Positions 9,444-18,596 are shown, counted from the first letter of the stretch. The stretch is DNA of 64,000 bases from Ruegeria sp. R13_0 (GCF_017743995.1 NZ_JAGHRB010000010.1:157444-221443); one strand, 5' to 3'. Numbers and translations are program-made. The notes: generated by a model from the letters alone, not told the origin.

Positions 9444-9902
9444 TCAAGCCAGACGTGGCGCAGGGCGAAGGCGCTGTTTCAGCACCTGTTCGACCTTGTG
9501 AAGCGGGTGGTTGGTCAGGGTTTTATCCACCTCGGCCACAACTTTGGCCAGCACCTCACTATGCAGCCTGCGCCGCAGCAGGCCCAGAACATGGGGGCTG
9601 GCCACCAGAACAAGCCTGCTGAATTTGCCTTTCAAACCCTTGCGGTTCAGAAGATTGGCAAGGTCCTGCACGAACAGCGATTTCGCATGGGATTTCCAGT
9701 CCGACTCCTCAACCGCCGATTTCTGGTTCGGCCCCGGATCAGACCGCCGGCCGGCCCTGTCAGTGGGGCGGTCTTGCGCCTCTTGCTCCTCAACCGAAAC
9801 AACAACCAGATTAGGGTCTTCGGCATCGGTGATGTTCTCGACGAACAGTGCCTTTTCCCCATCCGCGATAACAACCCAGGTTCCCTGTTCAAGTGCAGCC
9901 AT
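9444..9902 (-). CDS. Host attachment family protein (PF10116-like)
   Basis: A 152-residue soluble protein. It opens with TWVVIADGEKALFVEN, has a charged, Asp/Arg/Ser-rich middle (about 45-70) and a helical C-terminal half with VLVASPHVLGLLRRRL and DKTLTNHPLHKVEQVL. These are the hallmarks of the family named for an Agrobacterium protein needed for attachment to host cells; biochemical function is unknown. It stands alone, convergent with the LOG gene. The start ATG at 9902 begins the conserved region directly. Family assignment is confident, role is not. Confidence 0.8.
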   Translation of the reverse strand: MAALEQGTWVVIADGEKALFVENITDAEDPNLVVVSVEEQEAQDRPTDRAGRRSDPGPNQKSAVEESDWKSHAKSLFVQDLANLLNRKGLKGKFSRLVLVASPHVLGLLRRRLHSEVLAKVVAEVDKTLTNHPLHKVEQVLKQRLRPAPRLA

Positions 9903-10136
9903 TATGCTCTCCCGTAGTGGTTTCCATGGCTATCCCTCATGTATTGGGCACAAGTTCTTTGCGTCGCGGCCAGAGCGTTCTGGCGCGGTGTTTGCTTGTG
10001 CTTCCAATGGGTGCGGTTCTCTCCCTCCGCCCTATTTACTTAAGCACTGGCGGACCCGGTACAATCCCGTCTCATACCGAAACTTGACGTATCGGCAAGT
10101 TTTCACCTGCGCTTCATGTTCGAGTAGATTGCGGAG

Positions 10137-10922
10137 CTAGTGGATGCCCGCGGTCAGACCCCGCATCAGCCATCGCTGCAGCCCGATCACGACAATAGCT
10201 GGTGGCAGCAGCGCCAAAAGCGCCAGAACCATACCCGCCGTTCCTCCAAAGCCCGAATAGGCCATGCCGCGCACCAAGGTGTCATGGTCCTGACTGGTGG
10301 TGGTGATCATGATCGGCCAAACATACTGGTTCCAACCCAGCACAAACAGGATCGCAAACACAGCCGCGATCATCGGTAGAGACAGAGGTATAACGATATC
10401 AACCAGCACACGCAGCGGTCCGGCGCCGTCCATCTGGGCAGCCTCCATCACCTCAGCAGGGATCTGGCGCATGTATTGGCGGAACACCAGCACGCCCAGC
10501 CCGCTGGCCGTAATCGGCAGGATCATCCCGGCGTAGGAATTGAGCAGCCCAAGATCACTGGCAACGGCGAAGGTCGGCAAGATCCGGGTCTCGATCGGAA
10601 AGAACATCGCGATCAGTATCACGGCGTAGATCAACCCGCTGCAGGGCAATCGAAAGAACACCAACGCATAGGCGGCCATCATCGACATCACGCTTTTCAA
10701 GATGGCAACGCCAAGGGCCAGTACCAGCGAATTCCACATCATCGCCCCTGCCCCAATCCCAGCGCTGCTGAGGCCACCACGCCAGACCCGCTGAACCAAG
10801 GCCCAAAACTCGGGCAGATCAAGGGCCGTGAGCAACTGCCAAAGCAGCAGGCAGACCGGCCCGCACATCAAGGCAACGCCCGCCAGAAGGATCGCGTGAT
10901 CGAGGAGGTGGTTTCCGCGCAA
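10137..10922 (-). CDS. Orphan carbohydrate ABC permease, UgpE/MalG-like
   Basis: A 261-residue inner-membrane protein with six predicted helices and the EAA loop of binding-protein-dependent permeases, here EAAQMDGAGPLRVLVDIVIPLSLP (about 160-183 including flanks). The FRQYMRQIP segment before it and the WNQYVWPIM segment after it match UgpE (glycerol-3-phosphate/glycerophosphodiester uptake). The partner permease, binding protein and ATPase that normally flank ugpE are absent on both sides, so this is either a stranded remnant or a subunit that works with components encoded elsewhere. The frame is open, with no visible truncation. Confidence 0.75.
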   Translation of the reverse strand: MRGNHLLDHAILLAGVALMCGPVCLLLWQLLTALDLPEFWALVQRVWRGGLSSAGIGAGAMMWNSLVLALGVAILKSVMSMMAAYALVFFRLPCSGLIYAVILIAMFFPIETRILPTFAVASDLGLLNSYAGMILPITASGLGVLVFRQYMRQIPAEVMEAAQMDGAGPLRVLVDIVIPLSLPMIAAVFAILFVLGWNQYVWPIMITTTSQDHDTLVRGMAYSGFGGTAGMVLALLALLPPAIVVIGLQRWLMRGLTAGIH

Positions 10923-11049
10923 GCTTGAGGTCCAATCGTCAAAATGGCGGTTTGCCAGTTGGTTACAGCAGGACTGTCACGGTTGAGGCGGTCTCGCAAG
11001 GTTTGCGGCGCGGATTGACCAACCGTGCCACATTAAAACCATGCCAATG

Positions 11050-11083
11050 AAAAAGGCCTGCCAGCGTCTCCGCCAGCAGGCCC
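11050..11083 (-). terminator. Terminator of sodB
   Basis: Read on the minus strand, GGCCTGC and GCAGGCC form a stem followed by TTTTT. It lies 25 bases beyond the sodB stop codon. Confidence 0.75.
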
Positions 11084-11107
11084 TTGTTCCCGAACGGGAA
11101 ACTCAGA

Positions 11108-11707
11108 TCACATGCGCGATGCGACGTTTTCCCAGTTCACCAGGTTGTCGAGGAAGTTCGACAGGTAAGCCGGACGCTTGTTGCGGAAGTCGATGTAGTA
11201 GGAATGCTCCCACACGTCACAACCCAGCAGAGCGGTCTGACCAAAGCACAGCGGGTTCACGCCGTTTTCGGTTTTGGTCACGGCCAGCGAGCCGTCAGCG
11301 TTTTTGACCAGCCATGCCCAGCCCGAGCCGAACTGACCAGCGCCAGCCGCGCTGAACTGCGACTTGAACTCGTCAACCGAGCCGAAGCTTTCGGTCAGCG
11401 CTTTTTCAAGCTCGCCGGGCATGGCGTTGTCGCCGGGGCCCATCATCTCCCAGAACTGGTTGTGGTTCCACAGCTGGCTGATGTTGTTGAAGATACCGTT
11501 CTGGGCGACGGCATTTGCGTCGTAGGTCCCTACGATGATCTCTTCCAGCGACTTGCCGTCCCACTCGGTGCCGGCGATCAGCTTGTTGCCGTTGTCGACA
11601 TAGGCTTTGTGGTGCAGGTCGTGGTGATATTCCAGCGTTTCGGCGGACATGCCCTTGGCTGCCAGCGCGTCATGTGCATAAGGAAGATCAGGAAGTTCAA
11701 AAGCCAT
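11108..11707 (-). CDS. sodB: Superoxide dismutase, Fe type
   Basis: A 199-residue Fe/Mn-family superoxide dismutase converting superoxide to oxygen and hydrogen peroxide in the cytoplasm. The N-terminus MAFELPDLPYAHDAL matches SodB. Metal ligands are visible: His28 in LEYHHDLHH, a second His in WNHNQFW, and Asp and His in DVWEHSYYIDF. FGSGWAWL and the LLGCDVWEH context favour the iron enzyme. The start at 11707 follows an AGGGGG ribosome site; the longer frame adds residues foreign to the family. It is monocistronic with its own terminator. Confidence 0.95.
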   Translation of the reverse strand: MAFELPDLPYAHDALAAKGMSAETLEYHHDLHHKAYVDNGNKLIAGTEWDGKSLEEIIVGTYDANAVAQNGIFNNISQLWNHNQFWEMMGPGDNAMPGELEKALTESFGSVDEFKSQFSAAGAGQFGSGWAWLVKNADGSLAVTKTENGVNPLCFGQTALLGCDVWEHSYYIDFRNKRPAYLSNFLDNLVNWENVASRM

Positions 11708-11807
11708 GTCGGCCCCCTGTAAAATAAAAGTTGCGGTTCCCAAGGGTTAAATGCTTTGGCAACCGCCGCAGGTCAAGGGGCGAGACAATAAAACCCGGAG
11801 GTCCGCG

Positions 11808-12569
11808 ATGCTGACACAGGCGCGCAAGATGTTTTACCGCGCCCGCGGATACTATGCTGGGAACCTGAATGGTCAGGCGTTCCGGCTGGATCCCTACCAT
11901 TCCAAATTCTGGCGCAAAGCCTCGGCCGGAGAATGGGAGCCTGAGACCTTCGCCGTTCTCGATCAGTTCCTGTCCCCGGAAAACGACTATCTGGATATCG
12001 GCGCGTGGATCGGGCCGACTGTCCTCTACGGTGCGCGCAAAGCCCGCCATGTGTATTGTTTTGAACCCGACCCGACCGCCTTTCGCCATCTGGCCTGGAA
12101 CCTGGATCTGAACGATATCCGCAATGTCTCGGCCTTCGGAGTGGCGTTGTCGGATCAGTTCGGAGTGGCCCGCATGGCCTCAACCCGAGGAGAGCCGGGC
12201 GATTCCACCAGTTCCCTTTTGCATGACGCGGCGCATGGAACGGATGCTTTGACAATCGCATGGGAGCAGTTCCAGGCTGTCCAGGATTTAAGCCAGGTCT
12301 CGCTGGTGAAAATGGATATCGAAGGGGCCGAGTTCTTTGTCCTGCCGACGCTTCTGAACTGGCTGAAACAGAAACGCCCCGCCCTGTTTCTGTCCTTGCA
12401 TGCGCCGCTTTTGGATGAGGCAGACCGCCAATCCCAGTTGGCGGGTCTTTTGGAGAGCTTACGGTTCTACCGTCAACTATCCGATGAATCAGGGCGCCCG
12501 TTGGCCTTTCAGGACCTCCTTGAGGAGCAAAACCTTATGCACTACCGATCGATTGTTCTGCAAGGATAG
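11808..12569 (+). CDS. FkbM family methyltransferase
   Basis: A 253-residue SAM-dependent methyltransferase. The glycine motif I appears as DYLDIGAWIGPTVLYGA (about 62-78), followed by the acidic residue of motif II in VYCFEPDP and the FkbM-type VSLVKMDIEGAEF segment (about 165-177). FkbM proteins O-methylate sugars or secondary metabolites. The neighbours, sodB and a small secreted protein, give no pathway clue. GGAGG eight bases before the ATG at 11808 supports the start. The substrate is unknown. Confidence 0.85.
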   Translation: MLTQARKMFYRARGYYAGNLNGQAFRLDPYHSKFWRKASAGEWEPETFAVLDQFLSPENDYLDIGAWIGPTVLYGARKARHVYCFEPDPTAFRHLAWNLDLNDIRNVSAFGVALSDQFGVARMASTRGEPGDSTSSLLHDAAHGTDALTIAWEQFQAVQDLSQVSLVKMDIEGAEFFVLPTLLNWLKQKRPALFLSLHAPLLDEADRQSQLAGLLESLRFYRQLSDESGRPLAFQDLLEEQNLMHYRSIVLQG

Positions 12570-12667
12570 GGTGTGACACTATTGTTCCCGCTTCGGTTGT
12601 AAATCCACTTGAAATCGGACAGCTACACTGATTTTCAATTAGCTGAAAGATAAAGATCTGGATCGTC

Positions 12668-13060
12668 ATGAAACAATTATTCTTAGCATTGTCTATTTTT
12701 GCATTTGCGCAAGCTGCAAACGCTGAAACAACCACCTTCGATTGCGCTGTCCGCGATCGCGACGGAAGCGGATGGATCGCCCCTCGCTATATTTTCGTTG
12801 TCGACAAGGAAAATGGCGCTGCTCAAACAGTCAGCGGCCATAACGATGTGCTGCCTGCGGTGTTTAAAATCGATAGGAAAAACCGTTACAGTCTTAGTTG
12901 GCAGATAGAGCTGAAAGAGATAAGCGGCAAAACTGTCAGGATAAACTACAATGCGCGCATTGACCCTTCAAACGACAAAATTAAACTGCGCGGCAACTGG
13001 GTGAATGCAAACTTCGTCAACAAGCCCTACGGCGTCGGAACATGCAGCGTGCAAAGGTAA
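12668..13060 (+). CDS. Small secreted protein of unknown function
   Basis: A 130-residue protein I do not recognise. It has a clear Sec signal peptide (MKQLFLALSIFAFAQAANA, cleavage near residue 19). The mature part is beta-rich, with two cysteines near its ends (CAVRDRD and GTCSVQR) that could form a disulfide. Its base composition is visibly more AT-rich than the neighbouring genes, especially in the first 60 codons and upstream, suggesting recent acquisition or relaxed selection. It is followed by a strong terminator, which supports its being an expressed unit. Confidence 0.6.
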   Translation: MKQLFLALSIFAFAQAANAETTTFDCAVRDRDGSGWIAPRYIFVVDKENGAAQTVSGHNDVLPAVFKIDRKNRYSLSWQIELKEISGKTVRINYNARIDPSNDKIKLRGNWVNANFVNKPYGVGTCSVQR

Positions 13061-13088
13061 AACCTGTTGGTCCGACGTAGCAAGCAAT

Positions 13089-13119
13089 AAAGGCTCCGGC
13101 AGAAACCGGAGCCTTTTTT
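13089..13119 (+). terminator. Bidirectional rho-independent terminator
   Basis: GGCTCCGG and CCGGAGCC form an exact 8-bp stem around CAGAAA, followed by six T residues on the plus strand and preceded by an A-run. It can serve both the secreted-protein gene and the convergent sarcosine oxidase operon. Confidence 0.85.
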
Positions 13120-13138
13120 GACGTCAGTCATCGGGTCT

Positions 13139-13705
13139 TTAGTAAACCCCGACCTCACTGCCCGGCTGCGCCGCAACCTTGAGCAGCTTGAACACATAGT
13201 CAGCCGCCGAACGGAAGCAGACGATGCGCAGGGTCTCGGCGTCGTCCATCCAGAAGGCGCCAGCCACCTGAGCCAGACGCGAACGGCGGATTTGGCCGGG
13301 TTGGAAAGCCTCAGGTGACAGATCGACCGGAGCAACCTTGCCCAGAACTTCGCGCGCGTTGCTGCCCGAGACTGTAAACACCGCGCGGGCGTCCGAGACG
13401 TTGACGGCCAACGCATGCGTACCGCCAAGCGCGTTGGTCATCGCGGCCAGCTTGGCCTCGACCTCGGCATAGGGCACAAGCACCAGCAGCTCGTCGGTGG
13501 ACATCCAGCACACGCCGGTATCGCCATCGACCAGAGCCTCACGCTGACCGGGCATTTTCTGCCCGGTTGCATCCTTGACCGCCTTGGCCATCACCTTGTC
13601 GGACAAATCGCCGCGCAGGGTGATCATCCCCTGCAGCCCGACCTCTGCCACTTTGGCGATGCCGTCATAGCTGGCGTGGTTCAGTGCGCTGATGGGTTCA
13701 GACAT
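13139..13705 (-). CDS. soxG: Sarcosine oxidase gamma subunit
   Basis: A 188-residue gamma subunit of heterotetrameric sarcosine oxidase, which oxidises sarcosine to glycine and passes the C1 unit to tetrahydrofolate. The start at 13705 (MSEPISALNHASYDG) overlaps the end of soxA by eight bases and matches the family N-terminus. The fold resembles the N-terminal half of GcvT/T-protein (WMSTDELLVLVPYAE, VSDARAVFTVSGSNAREVLGK). It is the last gene of a B-D-A-G operon. Confidence 0.92.
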   Translation of the reverse strand: MSEPISALNHASYDGIAKVAEVGLQGMITLRGDLSDKVMAKAVKDATGQKMPGQREALVDGDTGVCWMSTDELLVLVPYAEVEAKLAAMTNALGGTHALAVNVSDARAVFTVSGSNAREVLGKVAPVDLSPEAFQPGQIRRSRLAQVAGAFWMDDAETLRIVCFRSAADYVFKLLKVAAQPGSEVGVY

Positions 13706-16700
13706 TCTGCTTCTCCCCGTCCTTATCGTAGAAGATCGGATCGACGATCTTGGCTTTGTAGGTTTTGCCATCGGTTCCCGGGAACTCGACAATCTCGCCC
13801 ATGCGGTCAGGACCGTGCTTGATCAGACCCATGGCGATGCCTTTGTCCAGATTGGCCGAGTAATAGGTCGAGGTGACACGCCCGATCATGTTACGCTGAC
13901 CGTTGGCATTGACGCCCTCGCCCACCGCATAGGCACCGTCCGGCAGCACCGATCCATCCACAGTCTCCAGACCGACCAGTTTCCAACGCTCCGGATCGGC
14001 CATATGGGTCCGCGAATGGGCGCGTTTGCCGAGGTAGTCCTCTTTCTTCTTGGACAGCGCCCAATGCAGCCCCAGATCCTGCGGGATCACGGTGCCGTCG
14101 GTCTCGTCGCCGATCATGATGAAGCCCTTCTCGGCCCGCAGGATGTGCAGACATTCGGTGCCGTAAGGCATCACGCCGAACTCTTTGCCCGCGTCGATCA
14201 GAGCGTCCCAGAACGCTTGACCCTGCGAAGCCGGAACGGCGATCTCATAGGACAGCTCACCCGAGAACGAGATGCGATAGGCCCGTGCGTCGAATTCGCC
14301 GATCTTGCCGTCGCGCCATTCCATGAATGGCAGCGCCTCTTTCGACAGGTCCATGCCACCGCCCGCTTGCGCGTTCAGCTTCTCAAGCACCTTGCGGGCG
14401 TTGGGGCCAACCACGGCGACCTGAGCGTATTGCTCGGTGACGTTCGCGACGTAGACTTTCCAGTCCCACCACTCGGTCTGCAGCCATTCTTCCATGTGAC
14501 CATGGATGCGCTCGGCGCCGCCGGTGGTGGTGTGGCACAGCCATGTATCTTCGTCGATCCGCGCGACAACACCGTCGTCGATCAGGAACCCGTTCTCTGA
14601 GCACATCAGGCCATAGCGGCATTTGCCGACCTTCAGCGTGGACATCATGTTGGTGTACAGCATGTCCAGGAACTTGCCCGCATCGGGGCCCTTGACGATC
14701 AGCTTACCCAGCGTCGAGGCGTCCAGCAGGCCGAGGTTTTCGCGGGTATTCTTCACCTCGCGATTGACCGCGTCATGCACGGATTCACCGGGGCGGACAT
14801 AGGCATAGGTCCGGCGCCAGTGGCCGACCGGCTCCCAGTCTGCACCGTTCTGGTCGTGCCAGTTGTGCATCGGGGTCTGGCGGATCGGCTGGAACACCTC
14901 ACCGCGTGCTTCACCACCGATCGACGCCAGCGAGATGGGCGTATAGGGCGGACGGAACGTGGTGGTTCCGACCTTCGGAATCTCGGAATCCAGCGCATCA
15001 GCAAGGATCGCCAAGCCGTTGATGTTGCTCAACTTACCCTGATCTGTCGCCATACCCAGCGTGGTGTAACGCTTGGTGTGTTCGACGCTTTCATAACCTT
15101 CGCGCGCAGCCAGCTGAACGTCCGAGACCTTCACGTCGTTCTGGAAGTCCAACCACGACTTCATGCGCAGCTGGATGTCGGCGTTCGCAGGCATCAGCCA
15201 AACAGCAGCCATCGGAGCCTCGGCCGTGGTTTCGCCCGTAGGAGCCTTGGTGCGTTTCGCCTTGTAACCGGCCGCCTTGGCCGCCGCTTTACCTGCGGCA
15301 TCCGCGTCGGTCAGAACGTCGCCGAGAGCCAACGGACCATTGGACGAACCCGCGGCGATCACGAAGCCCTCGCCGTTTGCACCCAGCGGAGGACGCTCGG
15401 GGTCGGGGCGGAAGTGGGCGTTTGCTTCATCCCAGATCAGCTTGCCGCCGCAATGCGACCACATGTGAACAACCGGAGACCAGCCGCCCGACATGGCGAC
15501 TGCATCGCATTCGACCTCTTCCCGCGCACCACCGATGCCTTCCTGGTTGCACAGCGCAACTTTTTTGACGCGCTTGCCGCCCTTGACCTTGGCGATGGCC
15601 TTGCCGGGATCAACACGGATGCCCAACTGACGCGCCTCTTCCGCCAGAGGTCCGGCGCTTGCGCGGGCATCAACCACGCGCAGAACATCCACACCGGCTT
15701 TCTTGAGGGCAATCGCGGTGCGGTAGGCGTCGTCGTTGTTGGTCGCAACGATAACGCGGTCGCCCGGGGTCACCCCCCAGTTCACCACATAATCCCGCAT
15801 GGCCGAGGCCAGCATCACGCCCGGAACATCGTTGCCCGCGAAAGACAGCGGACGCTCAATCGCGCCGGTTGCTGTCACGACCTGTTTGGCACGGATGCGC
15901 CACAGGCGGTGACGAGGGCCTTGCACGCCCGGAGTGTGGTCCGTCAGGCGCTCGTAACCCAGCACGTAACCGTGGTCATAGACCCCTGCCCCCATGCAGC
16001 GATTGCGCAGGATGACGTTGTCCATTGTTTCGAGTTCAGAAACTAATTGTTCCACGAACTTATCCACAGGCTCGCCGTCGATGGTTCCTCCATCAACCTG
16101 AGCACGACCACCCCAATGCGCAGTCTGCTCGATCAGCATGACCTTGGCACCGGATTGAGCTGCCGTTTTGGCCGCCTGCAGACCGGCAACACCGCCACCG
16201 ATCACCAATACATCGGTGAAGTGATAGAAATGCTCATAGGTGTCTGCGTCACGATTGTCCTTGTCGGGCGCTTTGCCCAGACCGGCGGACTGACGGATGA
16301 ACGGCTCGTAGACGTGTTTCCAGAACGGCTTCGGATGGATGAACATCTTGTAGTAGAAGCCAGCCGGCAGGAAGCGCGACAGATGGGTGTTGATCGACCC
16401 GATGTCGAACTCGAGGTTCGGCCAGTGGTTCTGCGACACGGATGTCAGACCGTTGAACAACTCGGTCGTGGTGGCGCGCTGGTTCGGTTCGAACCGGTTG
16501 CCATCGCCCAAACCGACCAGAGCGTTCGGCTCTTCCGCGCCACTGGCGACGACGCCGCGCGGACGGTGGTATTTGAACGACCGGCCCATCATCATCTGGT
16601 CATTGGCCAGCAGGGCAGAGGCAAGTGTGTCACCCTCATAGCCCTGCATCGAGGTGCCGTTGAAGGTAAAGGTAACCTGTTTCGACCGGTCAATCAGCCG

Positions 16701-16727
16701 GCCTTGATTTGCGAGACGGGTGCTCAT
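13698..16727 (-). CDS. soxA: Sarcosine oxidase alpha subunit
   Basis: A 1009-residue alpha subunit. The N-terminal part carries a 2Fe-2S-ferredoxin-like/hydrogen-cyanide-synthase-type segment (MQGYEGDTLASALLAN, then GRSFKYHRPRG). A dinucleotide-binding fold with VLVIGGGVAGLQAAKTA follows at about residues 168-184, binding NAD in known enzymes. The C-terminal third (about 600-1000) is a GcvT-like tetrahydrofolate domain with LGLLDASTLGKL and FSGELSYEIAVP. The order and overlaps with soxD and soxG show a single transcription unit. Length agrees with characterised enzymes of about 1000 residues. Confidence 0.95.
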   Translation of the reverse strand: MSTRLANQGRLIDRSKQVTFTFNGTSMQGYEGDTLASALLANDQMMMGRSFKYHRPRGVVASGAEEPNALVGLGDGNRFEPNQRATTTELFNGLTSVSQNHWPNLEFDIGSINTHLSRFLPAGFYYKMFIHPKPFWKHVYEPFIRQSAGLGKAPDKDNRDADTYEHFYHFTDVLVIGGGVAGLQAAKTAAQSGAKVMLIEQTAHWGGRAQVDGGTIDGEPVDKFVEQLVSELETMDNVILRNRCMGAGVYDHGYVLGYERLTDHTPGVQGPRHRLWRIRAKQVVTATGAIERPLSFAGNDVPGVMLASAMRDYVVNWGVTPGDRVIVATNNDDAYRTAIALKKAGVDVLRVVDARASAGPLAEEARQLGIRVDPGKAIAKVKGGKRVKKVALCNQEGIGGAREEVECDAVAMSGGWSPVVHMWSHCGGKLIWDEANAHFRPDPERPPLGANGEGFVIAAGSSNGPLALGDVLTDADAAGKAAAKAAGYKAKRTKAPTGETTAEAPMAAVWLMPANADIQLRMKSWLDFQNDVKVSDVQLAAREGYESVEHTKRYTTLGMATDQGKLSNINGLAILADALDSEIPKVGTTTFRPPYTPISLASIGGEARGEVFQPIRQTPMHNWHDQNGADWEPVGHWRRTYAYVRPGESVHDAVNREVKNTRENLGLLDASTLGKLIVKGPDAGKFLDMLYTNMMSTLKVGKCRYGLMCSENGFLIDDGVVARIDEDTWLCHTTTGGAERIHGHMEEWLQTEWWDWKVYVANVTEQYAQVAVVGPNARKVLEKLNAQAGGGMDLSKEALPFMEWRDGKIGEFDARAYRISFSGELSYEIAVPASQGQAFWDALIDAGKEFGVMPYGTECLHILRAEKGFIMIGDETDGTVIPQDLGLHWALSKKKEDYLGKRAHSRTHMADPERWKLVGLETVDGSVLPDGAYAVGEGVNANGQRNMIGRVTSTYYSANLDKGIAMGLIKHGPDRMGEIVEFPGTDGKTYKAKIVDPIFYDKDGEKQNV

Positions 16728-16770
16728 TTTGCGGACCTTTCGCAGGCGGAATTACGGATGGCTGGGCGGA

Positions 16771-17100
16771 TCATTTAAACTCTCTCCACGTCCAGCCGGG
16801 ACGCTTGGCGGTGATGGCGTCCTTGATTTCTTGCGGTGGCTCGGTGGTCTGGGCCGAATAGGTGCCGAACACCTCAAGCGTGTTTGTGCAGCGCGCCGCG
16901 TGGAACCACTTGCCACAACCATTTGCGTGGCGCCAACGTTCGAAATGAACGCCTTTCGGGTTCTCACGCATGAACAGGTAGTCGTGGAATTCATCATCTG
17001 ACGAGCCGGGGCCAAAACGCTTCAGATGCGCTTCGCCGCCAGCGGCCAGTTCAGTTTCTTCGGCATCGACGCCGCAATAGGGGCAATTCAGGATCAGCAT
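16771..17100 (-). CDS. soxD: Sarcosine oxidase delta subunit
   Basis: A 109-residue zinc-binding subunit. The cysteines of CPYCG (residues 6-9) and the later CGKWFHAARC segment supply the zinc site, and the RFGPGSSDDEFHDYLFMRENPKG core (broken here by no insertions) is diagnostic. The ATG at 17100 begins the conserved MLILNCPYCG. It lies between soxB and soxA in the same direction. Confidence 0.94.
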   Translation of the reverse strand: MLILNCPYCGVDAEETELAAGGEAHLKRFGPGSSDDEFHDYLFMRENPKGVHFERWRHANGCGKWFHAARCTNTLEVFGTYSAQTTEPPQEIKDAITAKRPGWTWREFK

Positions 17101-17176
17101 ATGGTCATCCTTTTCTCGGTCGGTCGGCACTCGGGCCGACCAGAATTCTGTGTTGTGGCCACGTAGGGCAGAGCCC

Positions 17177-18421
17177 TTAGTGCGCCACCCCGGCGGCGAC
17201 GCTTTCGTCGATGAAGCGGCCCTCTTTGAAGCGGTCCATCGTGAAGGCTTCGGTCAGTGGTGAATGACCTGTCGCCATCAGCTGTGCCATACCCCAGCCC
17301 GAGCCCGGAATGGCCTTGAAGCCACCGGTGCCCCAACCTGCGTTGATGAAACAGCCCTGCAGCGGTGTTTTCGACAGGATCGGAGACCGGTCGCCGGTCA
17401 TATCCACAATCCCGCCCCACTGGCGCAGCATTTTCAGGCGCGAGATCATCGGGAAGGTCTCGACCAATGCGCGGACGGTTTCCTCGATGTGATGGAAGCT
17501 GCCGCGCTGGGTGAAGTTGTTGAACCCATCGGTGCCGCCGCCGATCACCATCTCGCCCTTGTCGGACTGCGACATGTAGCCGTGAACAGTGTTGGCCATC
17601 ACGACCACATCCATGCAGGGTTTGATTGGCTCGGACACCAGGGCTTGCAGCGCGACGGCTTCCAGCGGCAAGCGGAAGCCTGCCATCTCGGCCAACTGTC
17701 CGGAATGGCCTGCAACGACGATCCCCAGCTTGTCGCAGTCGATCGCACCTTTGGTGGTATCAACGCCGACCACACGACCATTGTCCGAGCGTACGCCGGT
17801 GACTTCGCATTTCTGAATGATGTCCATACCCATCGCCGAACAGGCGCGTGCATAGCCCCATGCCACCGCATCGTGACGCGCGGTGCCGCCGCGTTCCTGC
17901 CAAAGGCCGCCCAGAACCGGATAGCGCGGACCGTCCAGATTGATGATCGGCACCAGCTCTTTCACGCGCTCGGGCGTGATCCACTCGGTCTTTACACCCT
18001 GGAGCGCGTTGGCATGCGCCGTACGCTGATAGCCGCGAATTTCGTGCTGGGTCTGCGCCAGCATGATCACACCGCGCGGGCTGAACATGATGTTGTAGTT
18101 CAGGTCCTGGCTCAGGTCCTCATAGAGGCCCCGCGCCTTTTCATAGAGCGCCGCCGAAGGATCCTGCAGGTAGTTCGACCGGATGATGGTCGTGTTCCGG
18201 CCCGTGTTCCCGCCGCCCAGCCATCCTTTTTCGATGATGGCGACATTCTGGATGCCGTAGTTTTTACCAAGGTAGTAGGCGGTCGCCAGACCATGCCCCC
18301 CGGCACCGACGATGATCACGTCGTATTTTTTCTTCGGCTCAGGCGAGCGCCATGCGCGCTCCCATCCGGTGTGATAGCGCAACGCTTCGCGCGCGACAGC
18401 AAAGGCTGAATAGTGTTTCAT
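17177..18421 (-). CDS. soxB: Sarcosine oxidase beta subunit
   Basis: A 414-residue flavoprotein subunit of the DAO family. The FAD-binding motif VIIVGAGGHGLATAYYLG lies at about residues 36-53, followed by GWLGGGNTGRNTTIIRSNY. The C-terminal TGDRSPILSK and GWGTGGFKAIPGSG close the FAD site. In this enzyme class the beta subunit holds FAD plus covalent FMN and oxidises sarcosine. I chose the ATG at 18421 (MKHYSAFAVAREALRYHTGW) because GGA lies seven bases upstream; an ATG four codons earlier (18433) lacks a ribosome site. It is the first gene of the operon. Confidence 0.93.
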   Translation of the reverse strand: MKHYSAFAVAREALRYHTGWERAWRSPEPKKKYDVIIVGAGGHGLATAYYLGKNYGIQNVAIIEKGWLGGGNTGRNTTIIRSNYLQDPSAALYEKARGLYEDLSQDLNYNIMFSPRGVIMLAQTQHEIRGYQRTAHANALQGVKTEWITPERVKELVPIINLDGPRYPVLGGLWQERGGTARHDAVAWGYARACSAMGMDIIQKCEVTGVRSDNGRVVGVDTTKGAIDCDKLGIVVAGHSGQLAEMAGFRLPLEAVALQALVSEPIKPCMDVVVMANTVHGYMSQSDKGEMVIGGGTDGFNNFTQRGSFHHIEETVRALVETFPMISRLKMLRQWGGIVDMTGDRSPILSKTPLQGCFINAGWGTGGFKAIPGSGWGMAQLMATGHSPLTEAFTMDRFKEGRFIDESVAAGVAH

Positions 18422-18494
18422 AAGCGAATCCATCCGGTTCGGTGATTGGCGCAGGTATGCCGCGTCGACCGGGTATATCCACGCCGGTCAACGC

Positions 18495-18514
18495 CGCAAT
18501 ATAGCACTATTGCG
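18495..18514. promoter_or_regulatory. Palindrome upstream of the sarcosine oxidase operon
   Basis: CGCAATA-N6-TATTGCG is a perfect 7-bp inverted repeat with a 6-bp spacer, in the divergent space between soxB and ccmI, about 75 bases before each start. It resembles a dimeric repressor operator; the cognate regulator is not in the window. Confidence 0.5.
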
Positions 18515-18596
18515 ACATGTGGCACATTCGCGGCCATTTGTCCCTTTTTTTAGGCGGCCCGCAGGTCTAAGTCAGGGCAGAATTTCAGGAGAGAGC

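Noticed and set aside
9893..10087. Small plus-strand open frame in the gap before the orphan permease
   Set aside because: No ribosome site, no family resemblance, and it starts inside the host-attachment gene.
14775..16046. 423-codon plus-strand open frame inside soxA
   Set aside because: Antisense shadow of the sarcosine oxidase alpha subunit with no recognisable domain.
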